NCBI GenBank assembly: GCA_016081115.2 | Contig: CM071932.1 | Span: 60,047,639 to 60,111,638, forward strand | From: Rehmannia glutinosa | Taxonomy: Eukaryota > Streptophyta > Magnoliopsida > Lamiales > Orobanchaceae | Reading direction: 5' to 3' | Length of the DNA stretch: 64,000 nt | Shown here: piece by piece, positions 23,451-34,421 of the stretch | Numbering within the stretch: the first letter of the stretch is position 1 | Layout: every line of letters starts with the position of its first letter | Translations under genes and position numbers: made by a program | The notes under the pieces: model-generated | What the model was told of the DNA's origin: nothing | Seen by the model: only the letters and a program-made list of their open reading frames with translations | The model's database searches: none

Positions 23451-25364
23451 ATGGAAGCAAATTTGACACGCATCCCTATGTTCACAATTGAAGAATTTGA
23501 TGATTGGAAAATTCGTATGCAAACTCATCTATCAGCATTACACGATGAGATGTGGATAGTGATAGAAGATGGGCCACTCCAAATCTTAAAAGTGAACACA
23601 TTGCAAGAAGAAGAGCTGCGGTGAAGAAGGAGAAGAGGATCTTTGCTCCCGGACACGGCGATGGTTGAAAAACCAAGAGTTGAATGGAAAAATGATGACA
23701 GGAAAAGATATAACTTGGACAATGTGGCCAAGGACATTCTTTACAAAACTTTGGACAAAGCCATGTTCAACAAAGTCAAATCATGCAAAATGGCAAAAGA
23801 AATCTGGGACAAGCTAACCTTGATTTGCGAAGGCTCGGAGCAAATCAAAGAAAATAAATTATCTGTTGTTGTACAAAAATTTGAAAACTTTAAGATGCTT
23901 GCAGAAGAAACCTTGGATCAGTTGGATGCTCGGTTCACAGAAATTACCAATGAACTGTCTGCACTTGGAAAGGAATATACACAGAAGGAAATGTGTATGA
24001 AGATTCTAAGAAGTCTCCCAACTAAGTGGGATATGAAAGTTATGGCCATGAGACATTCCATGGACCTATCGAAGACATCCAACCATGAGCTATTCTCAGA
24101 TCTCAAAGCCTACGAATTTGAGCTGAGAAGAAAAGACCAAGAGGAAACAACTGTGCCCAAAACAGCTGCTCCAATTGTTAAGGATGGCAAGAGAGCTGAG
24201 GTCAAAGAAGTCATTGACCAAGAGGAAATTGCACTGATGGTTAAAAGGTTTAACAAGTTCATCAATAAGAATTACAAAAAAAGCAAAGGTGAATCCTCCA
24301 AAAGACACTCAGCTCCCTCCAAGTCAAGGGAAGAAAGAACACCCAAGAGAGCAGAGCATCAAAAAATTGAATATCAAAGAGCAGACAATCCAAGGATGGA
24401 AAGAACTGATCAAAAAGTTGAAAATCTATGCTGGAACTGCAGGCAACCCGGTCACTATGCCATTGAATGCCCATATCCTGTAGTCAACAAATACAGGAAT
24501 GAAGAGGAAAGAAAAGTCTTCAAGGAAAGAAGACAGGAAAAGAGAAAGGCAATGTTGGCTGCAGAGACTGTTGATACAGTCAAGTCAAAAGACGCAACAG
24601 ACTCAGAGAGTAGTGAAGCTCACTACTCAAGTGACTCTGAAGAAGAAGCCTTGATCTGTCTAATGGCTAAAGAACAAAACCAACCTGACCAAGAAGATGA
24701 GGTACACTCTAACTCATCACACTCAGATACTAGTGATAGTGATTGTGACACACACATTTCATCACCCACTGATCTTTATGATTCATTAAGCAAAATGATG
24801 AAAGATTTTGAACACATTAAATCCTCACACACACTACTAAATGAGGAAAACAACCTACTTAAGAGCCAAAACTCACAGCTGACTAAGGAGATGAGTACTC
24901 TAAGTCAAATAGCTGATGAGAATAAAAGTCTAAAGGCTGAAAATGCTACGTTAATAGCAGAGATAACTGCTATAGAAAAGAGGGATAATGACCTCAAAAA
25001 TGTGATAGCCTCATTCACTAAGTCATCCAAATCATTGGATGATCTTATTATGAGTCAAAGAGAATGTGGAGACAAGACAGGCTTAGGATTTAATTCCTCT
25101 ATGCTATGTCAAGTTCCAAAAGTGATTTTGGAAAAGGGATCTTCAAGCAATGAAGTATCTCTAATATCCAAAACTCCAAATGATGCACACACATTTATTC
25201 CAAAGCACGATCACAAGCAAACCGGCCTTGGTTATAAAAGAAAAGGAAAACAAAACCGAGTTGAGTACACGAGAGGACAAGTGAGAAGAAATCCAATCGA
25301 GTTCCTCGGCAAACTCAAACGGGAGATACTCAGTAAAGAAGAAAAGAGCTACCAAAAGTCCTAA
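23451..25364 (+). CDS. SRV-2 gag (frame broken once near 23620)
   Basis: Gag packages the element RNA into virus-like particles. A likely start is the ATG at 23451, giving 57 codons (with FDDWKIRMQTHL, the gag N-terminal motif) before a stop at 23620. The frame from 23643 then runs 573 codons. It carries the UBN2-type gag domain (about residues 7-165), a basic linker, and a CX2CX4HX4C zinc knuckle CWNCRQPGHYAIEC (residues 263-276, 24429-24470). An acidic Ser-rich stretch and a heptad-like coiled coil (about residues 375-480) follow, then a Lys/Arg-rich end. This is longer than most copia gags, as expected for Sireviruses. CAG/CTG codons are normal in most of this stretch, unlike the flanks. 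Confidence 0.88.
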
Positions 25365-26420
25365 ATTCTATAAAAGAAACACATATGATGCGAATGGCGA
25401 AAATACCCAAGCCAAGCCGATTGGAATAATGTGAACAATCAAAGAAAGACTGTGGAATATAAGCCTAAGTGGCAAAGGCCTAGAACTCAAGAAAGGCCAT
25501 TCCAAAGGCATAAGAGCTTTCATCAAAGACACATATGCACCTAGGCACTACACTTAGAGATATCACAACTACCCAAAGAAGGCAATTGCTAAAAACACAT
25601 ACAGACATACGACAAAAGAGACAGTTTGTATGAACCTAGAACTCCCAAGCAATTTGCCAAAATTAATTATGATTATGGCACTGATAGATGGCAACCCCTT
25701 AAAGTCAAATCATTTGGCTATAGGTTGGTTGGATCATCTTACAATACTAACCCCTCAGGACCCAGGCAAGTATGGGTACCTAAAACCTAACTTCCTTGAT
25801 TGCAGGTTCAAGGAGCAGCTGAATGCCAAGGAACCTGGTACATGGTCAGTGGCTGTTCCAGACACGTGACAGGAAACAAGAAAAATTTATCAAAATTCAA
25901 GGATGTTAGAGGTGCAAAAGTCATATTTGGAGGAAATGAAGCTCCAGGAGAAATAAGAGGCATTGGATCCATCAAGAAAAATGGATTAGAAATTACAGAT
26001 GTTGCATATGTTGAAGGCCTCAACTTCAACTTGCTAAGCATAAGTCAACTCTGTGACAAAGGCTACAATGTTGGATTCAATATGGGTGTATGCCAAATCA
26101 AGGATGCTGAAACTAATGAAATAGTGTTACAAGGATGCAGACAAAAGAACATGTATGTGGTAGATTGGTCAACTGCAACACCAAGCACTTGTCTGCTAGC
26201 AAAGAGCATAGTTGAATCAAGTTGGCTATGGCACAAGAAGCTGAGTCACCTGAATTTTAAAACTATTAACAAACTTGCAAGAAGTAATCTTGTGGAAGGA
26301 CTTCGGACTCAAGATACAAGAAGGAAAACAGATCAAATCATCATTCAAAGAAAAGACATGTCCATCTTCAACAAGAATATTGCAGACCGCTACATATGGA
26401 TCTATTTGGTCCAGTTGAAC
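25365..26420 (+). pseudogene. SRV-2 protease and GAG-pre-integrase region
   Basis: The open frame 25800-26432 holds the copia protease signature in altered form, TWYMVSGCSRHVTGN. The residue before SGCS, normally the catalytic Asp, reads Val. Downstream are LLSISQLCDKGY and the pre-integrase zinc-binding start WLWHKKLSHLNF. 25365-25800 is frame-broken. The Asp-to-Val change should inactivate the protease if the base is correct. Confidence 0.8.
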
Positions 26421-27620
26421 GGCCAAAGATAAGTGGGAAAAAATACACCTTGGTGGTAGTAGATGACTACTCAAGATATACATGGACAATATTCATGTGT
26501 AAGAAGAAAGAAACTCTGCAGAAACTACCACAACGGTGATGAAGAGAATACAAAATGAGAAGAGTCAAACCATTATCAAAATACAACCGATGAAGAACCG
26601 AGTTTGTCAATGGTATAATAACTCGATCTTGTATTGAAAATGGTATTAGTCATGAATTATCTCATAAAGCAAGGACTCACACAGTGAGAATGGAGTTGCG
26701 AGAAAGAATGAATAGAACTCTCAAAGAAGCAAAGCAAGGACTATGTTAGTCAAGCAGGTCGCTAAAAGATTTTGGGCTAAAGCAATAAACACAAAGATGT
26801 TATACTCAAAATAGATGCATGATAAAAGACGGTGACAAAGACTCCATATGAGATTTGGACGGGGAGAAAGCCAAATATTGCATATTTGAGAATATTTGGA
26901 TGCAAATGCTTCATCCATAACAATGGCAAAGATAAGTTAAAGGCTTTTGATGCTAAAGTCGATGAAGGTATCTTCTTAGGATACTCACCAAAGCAAAGCC
27001 TATAGAGTGCTCAATAAGAAGACAATGGTTACAGAAGAATCCATCCATGTGGTGTTTGATCAACCCAACGTAAATGGAGAAGACATTGAAGAGTCAGCTG
27101 ATAAGCTGAATCAATCAACCATGCGAGAAGAGTCCCTATGTTGAAGTCAAGTGGAATTATAAATCCGGATGAAGATGAGATAGCCGAGTCTCAAAGACAA
27201 TTTGGAAAATCTGCTGACTAAATGATGATGAGAGAGCTGATCAAAATGACACACATTTGCAAGACGATCGAATCCGGCTAACTTACTCCAACCGATGTAA
27301 GATGGCCGAGAGACCATCCACCGTAACTAATCATTGGAAATGTAAGAGAAGGTGTGAAAACTAGATCCGAACTCAACAAGAAGCAATCTTTACTTGCTTC
27401 ATCTCACAAATAGAGCCAAAAGATGTGTCACAAGCATTGGATGACACACATTGATTCAAGCCATGCAAGAAGAGCTAAATCGAGTTTGAGAGGAATAAAG
27501 TGTGGGAATTGGTTCAAAGACCTACCCATCAAAATGTTATTGGCACTAAATGGGTGTTGAAACAAGATGAATGAGGAAGGTTCGTGGTGAGGAACAAAGC
27601 AATATTGGTAGCAAAGGGTA
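26421..27620 (+). pseudogene. SRV-2 integrase, frame-broken
   Basis: The integrase core is recognisable by YTLVVVDDYSRYTWTIF (about 26447-26497), containing the first catalytic Asp region. Later blocks read in other frames (for example near 26895-26990). Many short indels prevent any long frame. CAG and CTG are scarce here compared with gag. Confidence 0.7.
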
Positions 27621-28380
27621 TTGCAAGAAGAAGGAATAGATTTTGATGAAACTTTTGCTCCTGTGACAAGATTGGAAGCAATAAGAATGTTTCTTGCCTA
27701 TGCAGCTCACAAGAACTTTATTGTATATCAAATGGATGTAAGGAGTGCATTCCTTAATGGGTTATTAGAAGAAAAAGTATATGTTGAACAACCTCCAGGA
27801 TTTGAGCAGAAGACTCTTGGAGATAAGGTATACTAACTCAAAAAGGCTTTATATGGATTGAAACAGGCACCCGAGCATGGTATGATACATTATCACAATT
27901 CCGATCGAGAACGGATTCACAAAAGGCAAAGTGGATAGAACACTCTTGAGAATTCAAGATGGGAAAAGTATCGCTTGTTCAAATATATGTGGATGACATC
28001 ATCTTTGGATCCACAAACAAAGAGTTTGTGTGATAAATTCTCAAATCTCATGCAAAGCAAATTCGAAATAAGCATGATGGGAGAGTCGACATTCTTCCTT
28101 GGACTCCAAGTAAAATAGTGAAGGATGGAACCTTCATAAGTAGACAAAATACACCAGAGATTTAATGAAGAAATTTCGTATGGAAGAGAAGTCTTCGTGA
28201 AAATACCAATGAATACATCATCAAAATGGATATGGATGCGGATGGCAAGCACAGTAGATCAAACAAGATACGAGCACTTATTGGATCATTGCTCTATCTC
28301 ACAAAGAAGCGGCCGGACATCACCCTTTCTTTGTAGGAGTATGTGCAAGATTTCAATCGCGCCCCAAAAGAAAGCCACAT
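27621..28380 (+). pseudogene. SRV-2 reverse transcriptase, frame-broken
   Basis: RT copies the element RNA into cDNA. Visible copia RT blocks are GIDFDETFAPVTRLEAIRM, YQMDVRSAFLNGLLEE and YVEQPPGFE (27621-27836). The polymerase box YVDDIIFGSTNKE follows at about 27983-28022 in another frame, then the connection block near 28255-28380. At least three frame changes separate them. Compared with SRV-3 (47673 onward), several changes are single-base losses at CTG or CAG. Confidence 0.82.
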
Positions 28381-28928
28381 GATCGCATGCCAAGAGAATC
28401 TTGAGATATTTGAAAGGAAGCCAAGAAGTTGGCTTATGGTATCCAAAGGAAAGTGGATTCAAGCTAATTGGCTATTCGGACTCGACTATCTTTGGTTGTA
28501 GAGTTGGCGGGAAGAGTACCTCGAGGCACATGTCAAATGCTTGAAATAGGCTAATTTCCTTGTTTAGCAAGAAGCAAAATTCAATAGCTACCTCCACACC
28601 AAGCGAGAATACATAGTCTGCGGCCGTTGTTGTGCCCAAGTCTTATGGATGAGACAAAGAATTTGAGAGACTATGAGGTTGAGAAAAGGAAATTCCAATT
28701 ATGTGTGATAACACAAGTGCAATTGCAGTCACATAAAATCCTGTGTTGCATTCAAGAACAAAGCACATTGATGTCAGATATCACTTCATAAGAGATCATG
28801 TTGAAAAGATGGACATCACCTTGGAATATATCTCAACTGATAAGCAATTAGCTGACATATTCACAAAACCAATATGTGAATCAAGATTTGAAGAAATCAA
28901 ACATGAATTGGGGTTAATTCAAATTTGA
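28381..28928 (+). pseudogene. SRV-2 RNase H end of pol
   Basis: The last open part (28743-28928) reads RTKHIDVRYHFIRDHVEKMD, ISTDKQLADIFTKP and ends HELGLIQI, the standard copia C-terminus. Upstream (28381-28740) the first RNase H blocks are frame-broken. At about 28620-28634 'gcggccgttg' stands where SRV-3 has 'gcaggcagctgttg'. Confidence 0.82.
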
Positions 28929-29480
28929 GTTGACACTCGGAAGACTCAAAGAAAAAGATGAAACACGAAAAGTGAAAAAGAGTGAACTCTTAAATCGCCT
29001 AAGTGAATCACCAGATCGTAGAATCAGCTGCATCGAGTTAGCTGACAGCTGAGTATTTATGAGCAAAGAGAGGAGTTAAATCAGCTAAGGAATAAGGTCG
29101 AGTCATTTATGAGCAAAGTGACAAAAACGCAATCGTTTTTACGAAGCGGGAATGTTTTTAAGAATGACGTCAAAGATAATTATGACATGTCAAAAAAAGT
29201 CGCACACAAAGCTTATGATTGGATATAAATGTGCCGCATTAAATACGAGAGATTAAAGGTTAATCGGCGTGCAAAATCTAAGCCGTTGATTTTGATCAAA
29301 ATTTCAAAAACCATCCGCACGCCCTTTCATGACCCATACTTAAACCATTTTAAATACGATTCTCTCTCACTTTATCAAAACTGTTCATCTCTCTCAAAGG
29401 CAAAAGAAAGAAATTTTCTCGCAAAACCCTACAAATCCTCAAGTTCATTTTCTAAGTTTCGTTCGGTAAAACATCTAGAA
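28929..29480 (+). promoter_or_regulatory. SRV-2 pol-ORF3 spacer with promoter-like module
   Basis: This non-coding spacer is homologous to 48685-49179 of SRV-3. It has TGACGTCA at 29165-29172, 'tgattggatataaatg' near 29216-29231, a TTTAAATAC box near 29348 and a CT-rich leader before the ORF3 ATG at 29481. The shared elements suggest a dedicated ORF3 promoter. Confidence 0.45.
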
Positions 29481-32400
29481 ATGGCATCTACTCATGATTT
29501 CGTCAAGTGGGAAAGCAAATCCACACGGGTCTCTTGTGGATTTCGACGGCATGCTTAAACAGGGGTCCGACGACACCCTTGTGAAGAAGATAGCACGAAG
29601 CCGGAAAAATCGGATTAAAACCATTTTTATGATGGAGTTTCCAATGACCTACGTGGAAGAGGTTGCGAGTTCTACGTGAACGCCGAAGTTCACGATGAGG
29701 GCATTAAGTCCTCTGTTCATGGAAAAGAGTTCACCATTATCGCCAACGATCCGCGCGAGAACATCGCTTGTTCTTGCGGGCGGGAGTGCCGGAGATTTAT
29801 GAAGCGATGTTGACCTGGCCGCCGCTTGGAAGAAGTAGCCAAGTCCGATTGTCTTTGCGAAAGTGGTCTATCTGACTAATAAATAGGCTGGCGAAAGAGG
29901 ACTACCACAAATTCTTGGACATCGTTGCCAAATGCATAGACATCAAATTTGGAAGCTTTGACCCGGTATGTCCAAAGCTAAGTTTATCGTGATGGGTGCG
30001 ATCATTGAAGAAAAGAAGGTGAACTGGCTGAGTTTGTATACAGCAGACTCTGCAAGAATATTGGGAATAAATCCTTCAAGGAGGATGGTACGTTTGGAGG
30101 TTCTCTGGGATACGGCCTGGTGATTGGCCGAATGATGGAAGTAAAATGAGTCCCTCTTCGACATGGAAAGGCGTTCCATGTAAACAAGAGGATGTTTCGA
30201 TCAAACCTCTCCACAAGACAAGAAGAGAGCTTACGCTAAGAGGGCTGATACGAGTGAGGGGGAATTAGCTAACCCTGAAGATACAGCTATCTCCTCTCCT
30301 CCAAAGAATAAAGGTCGCTCCTGCACTGCCAAGAAGAGGCTTCTTTGCCCTGCGGCAAAAAAAAAAGAAATTTGCACACCGCCCCCGCAGCCGAGTCACC
30401 TACCCCGCAGCCGTGTCTCCTATCCCCGCAGCCTTGATGGAGAAGGAACCGTTAATCCCTTCTCCGGTGATCAAGAAAGAAGAGGATCGCCACAATAAGG
30501 AAGCGATTGCCTCTAAGACAATGCGAAGGCATTTACCTTCAACGAACCGGAGGAAGTGGAACCGGATGTCCCTCCTCCGGTGAAAACAAAAAGAAGAAGA
30601 AGAATTTCCAAGCTCTCGAGCTTGAGAAGACAAATTGAGTCCGCCACTCATTTGGAAAAGATACCGAGACTACTTTGGAGAAGTAGAGTCTCCGGAAGTT
30701 ATTGATGAAACGGCCAAGTCTCTGCTGAGGCCGATCAGCAGAGGCAACTCAAGACCAGTGTGAGACAGAACAGCGAGGAACAAGGAATGGCCGAGACAAC
30801 CGAATCACCTATTGACGGGGTTGTGTCTCACTTAATAACAGAGGCTACCGAGGATGTCGGCGGCGAAGTCTGCGCCCTAACCCTTAATCCCTGGAAACGA
30901 GGGGGCAAAAGAGAATAATGAAGACGACATAATCATGTACTCTCCATTCTATCCGGACATCCAAAATCGTCTGCGAGAGTGGAGAAAATGGAAGTTGAGC
31001 CTATCCACGGTGCGAGTTTGAAAGACCGAGTTCATTCTTTGAAGAAGAAGAACTCTTCAGGTTTCTTGAGGTTGACACAGATCTTTGCAAGCAAGCCCTT
31101 GACGAGGATAATGTATCAATATCTGCAGATTCGGAAATAAAACGAACGGGCTAAAGCGGTGAGACGAAGCACGTGAGAAGGCCAAAGATCGCCCTCTCAC
31201 CGGCACCACCGATCATACACATCCTCACCTTGACGCCCTATCGAAAGTGAAGAGGATCGAACCCTACATTGCCGCCACGAGAAAAGTTGCAAGCTGCAGC
31301 AAGCAATGCAAGAATCGAGAATCCTACACGAGCGAAGGATGATGGAGGGACCAGGGAGTCCTCCAACTCACGGTGGAGATTGATCCTATGGGAGTGGTGC
31401 AAAGATATTGCCACATGTTGTCGCCGCCACCACTTTCCCACTCATTTGGAGGAAGGTGTTAAGGGAAATGGCGATGAAACCGGGATTGTGGGGACCGGTC
31501 GAGCCAACTCCTAATGAAGGTGTCTTACCACCGCCCCAACGGTGAATACTCAATGGAAAAAATGAGTCGGGAGACGAGTGACCCCATTCCAAGTCACTCG
31601 GTTTGTGAGCCAACCGAGGGGGAAACTCCCTCCACTACAAAGAAGGTCGGAGGATCTTGGTGACTCCACAATGAATCTCGAGGCAAAGTGGAGAAGGAAC
31701 AACAATCGAATACACAACAAGTTGTCACGACGAGGCTCGACAATTAAGATCTGTCTCGGTGAAGTGCCAATCGCTCTCTGCAGCTAATGACGCGCTAGCG
31801 ATGCAGTTCGAGACACAGGAAGGAAGCGCCCGGGAGTTAACACTGGGCAATGAAAGTGCAATCCATGGAGTTGAGACTCAGTGGATGCCACCTCGAAAAA
31901 CCCCAAGACATACCGACATGTCGAAGGGGATCCAAGAGCCTCGCTGCAGTTGAGACTGCAAGAGGTAATGAAGGCCAACGGGAGGTTGAGACTTCCTGGG
32001 GTAAAGAAACTGAAGCACAGAACATCCCTCCTGCTATCATCGACCCATCTGAAAAGGAGATAAGTGCTCTTCACGATTCCCAGGATAATCCTGATGTAAC
32101 CTTTCTGGGATCCAAAGGTGAAGATGAAGCTGAGTCAACCCCTATTGCCGATCCAAAAGACTCAGCCGAGGATGTTCTTCCAACCACGAGCAAGTCTGAC
32201 CTTAAGACTACTCGCCAAACATTTAACTTTGATGATGAGCCACCCATGGAAATCTCATCATCGTCCGATGACGCTTCTGATATGGCCGAGGACCAGTCAA
32301 CTCATGTGGAAAAACCAGTTGAGACCGAAGAAGTTGTTAAAACAGCTGAGGCTGAGCAAGCTGGGTCAACTTCACAACAGACCACAGCTGAAATAGAGTC

Positions 32401-34140
32401 AACTGCACAGGCTCCCCAAGCTGCAGCAGGATCGACTCCACCGGAGACTTCACGAGCACAAGTTGTCATTGAGCAGATTCTAGTTGCCCGTGATGATCCT
32501 TTTGTAGAATCATCTCCCTTCTCTCTGGAGGTACCTGACCTCCCTGAAGAATCAACTAGAGATCGAGAGCGCTTCCATAAACCTGATCCTGCTATTCCCA
32601 CATACACCATTGTTCCAGAAGACTATGACTTTGACGTTTGTTGGCCGCCACCGAGTGTAAGAATAATTTGAGGTTCGGGAAGTTTTCAAAGCCATATTTG
32701 CAGAGATTGAAAAGATGGAGAGGCACCAGGCCTCACTTTGGACATGAGGTTGGATAATGGATATGCAAACCTTATCGATCGTCTGCGAGGCATAATTGTC
32801 AGGAGCACATCGAATGCGCGTGGAACAAGCTCGATATTTCAGGACATTGTTCAACAAGTTGCTAGTCCGGCGGGCCGAGAATGCGATGCAAAGACAAGAA
32901 TGCAAGAGCACATCGAATGAATGCATGAATCTCACACCACGAGAGATACAATCGCTGCATGAATATAATAAGAAAGAGCTCTGCGCGTAGAGGAGAACAT
33001 GGATCGAAAGTTCAGCCTTTCTCATGGCCGAGATGAAGTTGGTAGGTGAATCCAACGCCACCCGCTCGAATTTCGTGCAAAGCATACTCCGCAGCCAGAT
33101 TGCGTAACTCGGCCTATCACCGCTTAGACTTCATGCTTGCTAGCTTGTTTCAGGGGTTCCTCTCTCCTTTGATGATGCCAAAAAGGGTAGAGGAATACCA
33201 AAAGGTGTTGAAGGGATCCGGTTGAAAAGGAGGACGCACTTGTTGTGAAGGGAAAGACAATTTGAGGAAGTGAGAAGAGAGAAGAAAGGAAAATCTGTTG
33301 AGGGGAAGGTTCGAAAGATTTGACCTTGATGATTGCTAAAACCCCCAACAAGGTCTTGTCACGGTGATATCATCAAAGCCAAACTCCCGATGACTCGCCA
33401 CTCCAACACTGCAGCAGTACCTATGGCTAAAAAGAGAAAGATAGTTGAAGCGGGGATGAAGGAAGTGGAAGGAAATATGGATGCGAGTTATGAACATTCT
33501 CGAAACACCATGGAGGCATTCCAATGACAGAGACACCTATGCCATTTCGATGATGGGAATCGATCCAAGATCTCGTTGATAAATTCAAGACGCTCGCATC
33601 TCGAAGGTTACTTCGCAAATATGTCCATGGCTCAAGCCTGGGATTTGTCTTGGGAAAAAGGTCTCAAACTATGTGAAGAAGGCGACAGAAGCAAACTATC
33701 GGCAAATCACTCTGCTGGTCACTCGCTAGTCACTCAATGGGAAAAAGAAGGCCCCAAGACAATACACGCCCAGGCGAGGAAAAGCGATGGTGGAGGAAGA
33801 GGGTTTCAGACCAGATCTCTCGCCCAAAAACATTGAGTACATAGATCCAGGCAAGAGAGGAGGGATCTATTGGGCTTGATTTGACGAAGTAGCCAACCCG
33901 CAAGTGGCTAAGAACAATCGAGTACGTGAAGAGAATTGAAGAGGAAAATAAAAGACAAACTCAGCTATGGGAGGAAAGACAAGAAAGACAGAGAAGAGAT
34001 GAAGCGCCCGAGAAGGCGTATGAGAAAAAAAGAAGGCGGTCAAGATGAGAAAAAGAGAAAAAGGTCGAAGATGACAGAGTGAAGAAGATGAAAGAAGGAG
34101 CGGCGAAGGAGATGAAGTGTTCTTTGCCCACCCCTTCATG
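29481..34140 (+). pseudogene. SRV-2 ORF3 relic
   Basis: This long accessory ORF begins at ATG 29481 and is frame-shifted within about 60 bases, compared with SRV-3 ORF3. It is recognisable in order. First comes a globular N-terminal part (29481-30200). A Lys/Pro/Glu-rich low-complexity stretch follows (30230-31780). Next is an intact 273-codon stretch (31850-32671). A coiled-coil part spans about 32690-33110, and a conserved AQAWDLSWEKGLKL block is near 33631. A very charged tail ends near 34130. No membrane helix or signal peptide is visible. The broken parts are also the parts poor in CAG/CTG. Confidence 0.65.
31850..32671 (+). CDS. Intact 273-codon stretch of SRV-2 ORF3
   Basis: This acidic, Ala/Glu/Thr/Ser-rich region has repeated short units such as AEAEQAGS and TAEIESTAQA, and is probably disordered. 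It ends in a conserved block TIVPEDYDFDVCWPP, which recurs as TIVPMGFDFDAVWP in SRV-4 (about 61770-61815). CAG/CTG codons are abundant here, in contrast to the broken flanks. It is likely a fragment of ORF3 and not a separate gene; the ATG at 31850 has no special context. Confidence 0.55.
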   Translation: MKVQSMELRLSGCHLEKPQDIPTCRRGSKSLAAVETARGNEGQREVETSWGKETEAQNIPPAIIDPSEKEISALHDSQDNPDVTFLGSKGEDEAESTPIADPKDSAEDVLPTTSKSDLKTTRQTFNFDDEPPMEISSSSDDASDMAEDQSTHVEKPVETEEVVKTAEAEQAGSTSQQTTAEIESTAQAPQAAAGSTPPETSRAQVVIEQILVARDDPFVESSPFSLEVPDLPEESTRDRERFHKPDPAIPTYTIVPEDYDFDVCWPPPSVRII

Positions 34141-34407
34141 TATTTTACTATGTAAATACATTTTTATGTAAGTCTTCGTACATCGAATAAAATCGTTCAA
34201 TTTCTATACTTGTGTAGATATAGAACAACATAGTTACTTTAAATTTGTTTTTATGCTCGATACACTATGTAAATAGTCGTGTAAAGAACAAGAATGTTAT
34301 GATCAATAAAAGATGGATTCTACGCATACTTTCTCGTGATTCGCATTGTCTCGTAAGTATCTTTGATGTTACTTTATTGTATGAATGTTTTAAGTTTTGG
34401 CATCATC

Positions 34408-34421
34408 AAAAAGGGGGAAAT
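34408..34421 (+). promoter_or_regulatory. SRV-2 polypurine tract
   Basis: AAAAAGGGGGAAAT directly before the 3' LTR is the plus-strand primer site. The upstream 'ggcatcatcaaa' is shared with SRV-3 (53986) and, inverted, SRV-4 (about 57090). Confidence 0.85.

Noticed and set aside
23643..28928. Integrated pararetrovirus (caulimovirus type)
   Set aside because: Domain order is protease-integrase-RT-RNase H with LTRs, PBS and target duplications. This is Ty1/copia; no movement or coat protein is seen.
33867..34139. Minus-strand Ser/Phe/Leu-rich open frame
   Set aside because: It is antisense to the Lys/Glu/Arg-rich tail of ORF3. The same artefact occurs at 53632-53877 (minus) and 57368-57607 (plus).
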